Source: Auricularia sp. M13 (taxonomy: Eukaryota > Basidiomycota > Agaricomycetes > Auriculariales > Auriculariaceae). Taken from it: 64,000 bases of DNA. The translations under genes and the position numbers were made by a program. The notes below the pieces were generated by a model. That model did not search any database. It saw only the letters and a list, made by a program, of their open reading frames with translations, and was not told the DNA's origin. The stretch lies in assembly GCA_037042915.1 (NCBI GenBank), contig CM073196.1, forward strand, positions 1,922,001-1,986,000, in the 5' to 3' direction. Below are positions 57,371 through 64,000 of this stretch, one piece after another; position 1 is the stretch's first letter; each line of letters starts with the position of its first letter.

Positions 57371-58389
57371 ATGTGGAGAACGCAGCTCCAGCGCGCGTCC
57401 CAGGCCCGAATACCCTCGTCCCTCACCCACCAGCGCCGTTCCGTTCTCGTGTCAGGCGTCCCTCCAGAGCGTCCAGAGCCTGAATCCGACTCCTGGCAGT
57501 CCTACATTGCTGCTAAGCGCATCCAGAAGGCAAATTGTGAGTCGTTCTTAGAGTCACAACGGCCAGCTCACAGCTCCCAGTCGACAGGTTCAGCCAGATA
57601 GGCTCGACACAGACGCGAGACAACGCATGGCAGCCCTTCCATTCGCTGCATAAACCGCCCCGGCCGTCGGAGGTCACGCTCTCGGCCCTGGTAGCAGCCG
57701 GCGCGCACTATGGGCACTCAAAAGGGCTCATGCACCCTGCCTACGCTCCCTTCGCGTACGGTGTGCGCGCCGGCGTCGTCATCATCGATCTCGACGCCAC
57801 ATTGCCGTACTTGCGGCGCGCAGCGAACGTCGTCCGCGGCGTCGCAGCCCGCGGCGGCACCGTGATCTTCGTTGGCACGCGCCCAGAGCTCGCGCCGGCA
57901 GTGCGCAAAGCCGCCCATAGAATGTCGCACAACGCGTACCACATTGGCGAAAAGTGGAAACCGGGCACGCTCACGAATAAGCACTCGCTATTCGGCTTCG
58001 AGACCGTCAAATCGACCAAGGTCGTGCCCGACCTCGTCGTCTTCCTCAACCCGCTTCAAAACATGAGCGCCATTCGAGAATGCGCCCTCGAACATGTCCC
58101 CACTATCGGCGTCGTCGACAGCAACGTCGATCCCCGAATTGTCATGTACCCAATACCGGCCAACGACGATTCCGTCCGCACCAGCGAGCTCGTCGCAGGC
58201 TTGCTGAGCATCGCCGGCCGGGAAGGTATCGAGCAATGGCGCGATCAGCTCAAGCGGAGAGCCAACAGACGAGCTAGGGAACGCGAGCAGGAGGCCGAAT
58301 GGAAAGCTGCAGAGGCTACACGACTAGAGGCTTCCCCGCCAGCAGCTCGCACGGGGAGGGCATTTGCTGCATCTGAAAATGACGTGTAA
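57371..58389 (+). CDS. Mitochondrial small-subunit ribosomal protein uS2m (MRP4)
   Basis: Mitochondrial homologue of bacterial S2. The start MWRTQLQRASQARIPSSLTH (57371) has a presequence-like Arg/Ser/Gln pattern; an ATG at 57317 is the alternative. After one intron (about 57538-57602, borders inferred by phase) the S2 core is clear: RPSEVTLSALVAAGAHYGHS, VVIIDLDATLPYLRRAANVV, GGTVIFVGTRPELAPAVRKA, FLNPLQNMSAIRECALEHVP and TIGVVDSNVDPRIVMYPIPA with NDDSVRTSELVAGLLS. A charged C-terminal helix (RRANRRAREREQEAEWKAAE) extends past the bacterial core. It is divergent from SSB, 117 bases between starts. Confidence 0.92.
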
Positions 58390-58579
58390 TGGGACGCAGA
58401 GTGCTAATATATTATATTACGCTTTTACTGGCCTGTCCTTCGTCACAGTGCATCCATTGGGCTCGAGCCAGACACATGCTAAAACAATCTATATCTACAA
58501 CCCACGATCAGTCCACTTTGACCTTGTGTGCTGGGTCTGCAGATTGGCTGTCAGCCCCACGAAGCATCAACGGCAAGAG

Positions 58580-62043
<3,464 letters not shown>

Positions 62044-62417
62044 GGCAGGCAGGCAAAGAGCGGCGGCGCGCGTACTGGGGCCGCTGGGAGGAGAGATTTA
62101 TAGAGGGCACCGGGTGGTCCGGGAGACAGAGCGAATGCGTTTCCCGGCTGTACACGTTTGCAGCTTGCCTCGGGCAGCCGTTGCCTATGCCCGGACCTCG
62201 GCACCTGTGACCCGTCTGCCAGGCAATCCATTCTCGAACATTGTACATACGGTACCTGTTATAATACTGTCGCGGCAGCATACATTCCCAATAAATTTCT
62301 CTGGAATTACTGAGACGGCGGATTACAATATTTGAATTGCAAGGGTCCAGTGCCGAGTCAAAGTCCGACTCGCCCTCGAGTTGCGCGCGCGTGCTCAGCG
62401 ACCGTGCAGCCAGCCAG
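62044..62417. other. Shared 5' region of the calcium ATPase and SIP5
   Basis: Divergent region of about 370 bases. AT-rich in its middle part (about 62240-62330). No coding content is recognised. Confidence 0.55.
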
Positions 62418-64000
62418 ATGGGCAACGCAGCGTCGACCAAGGACAGGCACGACGACACCGTCGACTACGGCTCGCTGGTCCCGTTCGGCGTCTACAGCGC
62501 TGCCCAGGACTGGAACCAGGCCATCGTCACCCAGCTCATCATCGACCGCAAGCTCGCCCCGTTCTACCGCCCGCTCGAGGACTACGACGACGCCTGGGAC
62601 GACGACCAGATCCTCGCCGCCAGGAAGGAGCTGCCGCCGTCCGACCCGCCGGGCTCGGGCGCCAGCGACGGCGGGTCCGCGCCCAGCTCGGCCCATCCAG
62701 TCTCGCATTCGGCCCACTCGTCGCTGTCCAAGTTTTCCAAGCACCATTCCAAGGCCCAGCAGCAGCAGAACGAGGCCGCCAAGCTCTCTGAGGCCGCCAT
62801 ATACAGGGGCGCTACTGAATGCCCTATCTGCCTGCTAGTCAGTCGCTGCCCGCCGCCCGCGTCTCACGCTCATCCCGTCTGCCGCAGTACTACCCGCCCA
62901 ACATCAACCGATCCCGCTGCTGCGACCAGGCCATATGCACAGAGTGTTTTGTCCAGATAAAGCGTGCAGAGCCCACCACCACCCACCTCGTCTCCGAGCC
63001 CGCGGCTTGCCCTTACTGCGTCCGCGACAACTTTGGCGTCATCTACACCCCTCCGCCCTGGCGGGCAGGCATCGGCGCTGACGCATCGGTACGCTCTTTC
63101 ATTGTCTGCCCAGTAGCCACCAGTGAACGCTCAACATGCTTCGGTTCAGTCGGCTGCCTCGAGCCGTCCAGAACTGTCCAAGGTCAATTCGGGTTCCTCA
63201 GGCGATGCCGACACTTCCGCAACCCGCCGGGGAAAGCGACGGAGCATTTCCCACACGAGCCCGGATGTTGTCACCATCGGTGAGCCCACGGTGCAAATGC
63301 AATCTGGCCGGCGCTTATGCTCATTGTGCTGCTTGCGTCCACAGACCAAATCCGGCCAGACTGGGAAGCCAAGCTTGCCGCGGTGCGCGCAGCGGTCACT
63401 CGCCGTGCGAACAGACGCATTATCATGCGTCAAGTTGGTGACCGTCTCATCCCCGTCGGTGTCACCTCTGGTCGTGTGCATGCCGTTCCGGGCGGAGGAT
63501 CGCAGCTAGGCGACGGCACTGTCCTGGTCACTGAGGCGCCTACGCCCCCGAATGGAGACGAGGGAAGGCGGGCCGGTCGGTCAAGAAATCGAGACCTGAG
63601 TCAGTTACTGGGAGGGTTAACGATTGGTGGTCAAGACCTTGAGGAGGTGCATATATATTCTGCTACTTCAGTGTTTTCCATGACTGACGTATTTACGTCG
63701 CACCCGCACAGCTCATGGTGATGGAAGCCATGCGTCTCTCGTTACTTGAGCACGAAGAACAGCAACGTCGCGAGCGCGAAGCGGCTGCACGCGCTGGTGC
63801 AAGTGATCAGAATGCCGATGCTCCAGCTGGTGGAAGCGGAAGCGGTAACCCCAGCTCCCCTCTTCCCCTGCCTTCTCCGAGACGAAGTGCGCCGCCGTCG
63901 CATCAGGGTTCCCCCGTTCCTCCGTCTCCATTGGCAGGTACATCGCCTGGTAGGCGCTCGCCATTGTCAGCAGCACTTGGGCGAGCGACATTGAGCGGCG
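62418..64000 (+). CDS. SIP5: SIP5-like zinc-finger protein (partial at C-terminus)
   Basis: Homologue of the yeast Snf1-interacting protein Sip5, with a split RING-like zinc finger. The start [18 protein letters not shown] (62418) has an N-myristoylation consensus (Gly2, Ala/Ser around position 6). [20 protein letters not shown] and [18 protein letters not shown] precede [15 protein letters not shown]. The zinc cluster continues after an intron: [20 protein letters not shown] and [39 protein letters not shown] and [11 protein letters not shown] follow, then [20 protein letters not shown], a ubiquitin-interacting-motif-like helix. The gene continues beyond the right edge. The splice between 62830 and 62890 and those after 63090 are inferred. 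Confidence 0.85.

Overview
The window is nuclear DNA of a filamentous basidiomycete, most likely an Agaricomycete; I cannot name the genus. The grounds are dense genes cut by many short GT-AG introns (about 45-70 bases), GC-rich coding DNA and fungal gene families throughout. I recognise about 30 protein genes, roughly one per 2.1 kb. I saw no rRNA, tRNA, transposon, CRISPR array, or viral or bacterial island.

Layout. 1-13 kb: HAT1 (cut by the left edge), the ribosome-assembly WD protein NSA1, the GID ubiquitin-ligase subunit RMD5/GID2, a TRK potassium transporter, a peroxisomal-type enoyl-CoA isomerase and an armadillo SmgGDS-like protein. 13-19 kb: a small metabolic block on one strand, an AKR7-type aldo-keto reductase behind two tandem fungal O-methyltransferases. 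19-25 kb: an OTU deubiquitinase, AP-1 beta-adaptin, an RNase MRP RMP1/NEPRO-like protein and a caffeoyl-CoA-type O-methyltransferase. 25-38 kb: a GPI-anchored cupredoxin, an Mso1-like exocytosis protein, sulfide:quinone oxidoreductase, the inner-nuclear-membrane protein SRC1/HEH1, ribosomal protein eS12, ESCRT-I VPS23 and a TEA transcription factor. 39-52 kb: NOC3, APC5, an unknown Ser/Pro-rich protein, an SLC35F6-type transporter and an arrestin-like protein. 52-64 kb: a GH16 beta-glucanase, Hsp70 SSB, mitochondrial ribosomal protein uS2m, a SERCA-type calcium ATPase and SIP5 (cut by the right edge).

Most genes are housekeeping and are not linked in function. Many are divergent pairs whose start codons lie only about 50-120 bases apart (NSA1/RMD5, NOC3/APC5, beta-adaptin/RMP1, MSO1/SQR, SLC35F6/arrestin, SSB/uS2m), so they must share very short promoters. 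The OMT-OMT-AKR block is the only stretch that looks like a pathway cluster.

Two themes deserve attention. First, splicing is unusual in places: a 4-base microexon supplies the first two residues of the invariant TGDGVND motif of the calcium ATPase, the TRK gene has exons of 8 and 15 bases, and two introns appear to be GC-AG. Second, at least eight otherwise conserved genes, including eS12 and Hsp70 SSB, show an apparent one-base frame break, mostly a missing base in a GC-rich or homopolymer context. The simplest reading is residual consensus errors in the assembly, not a set of pseudogenes.
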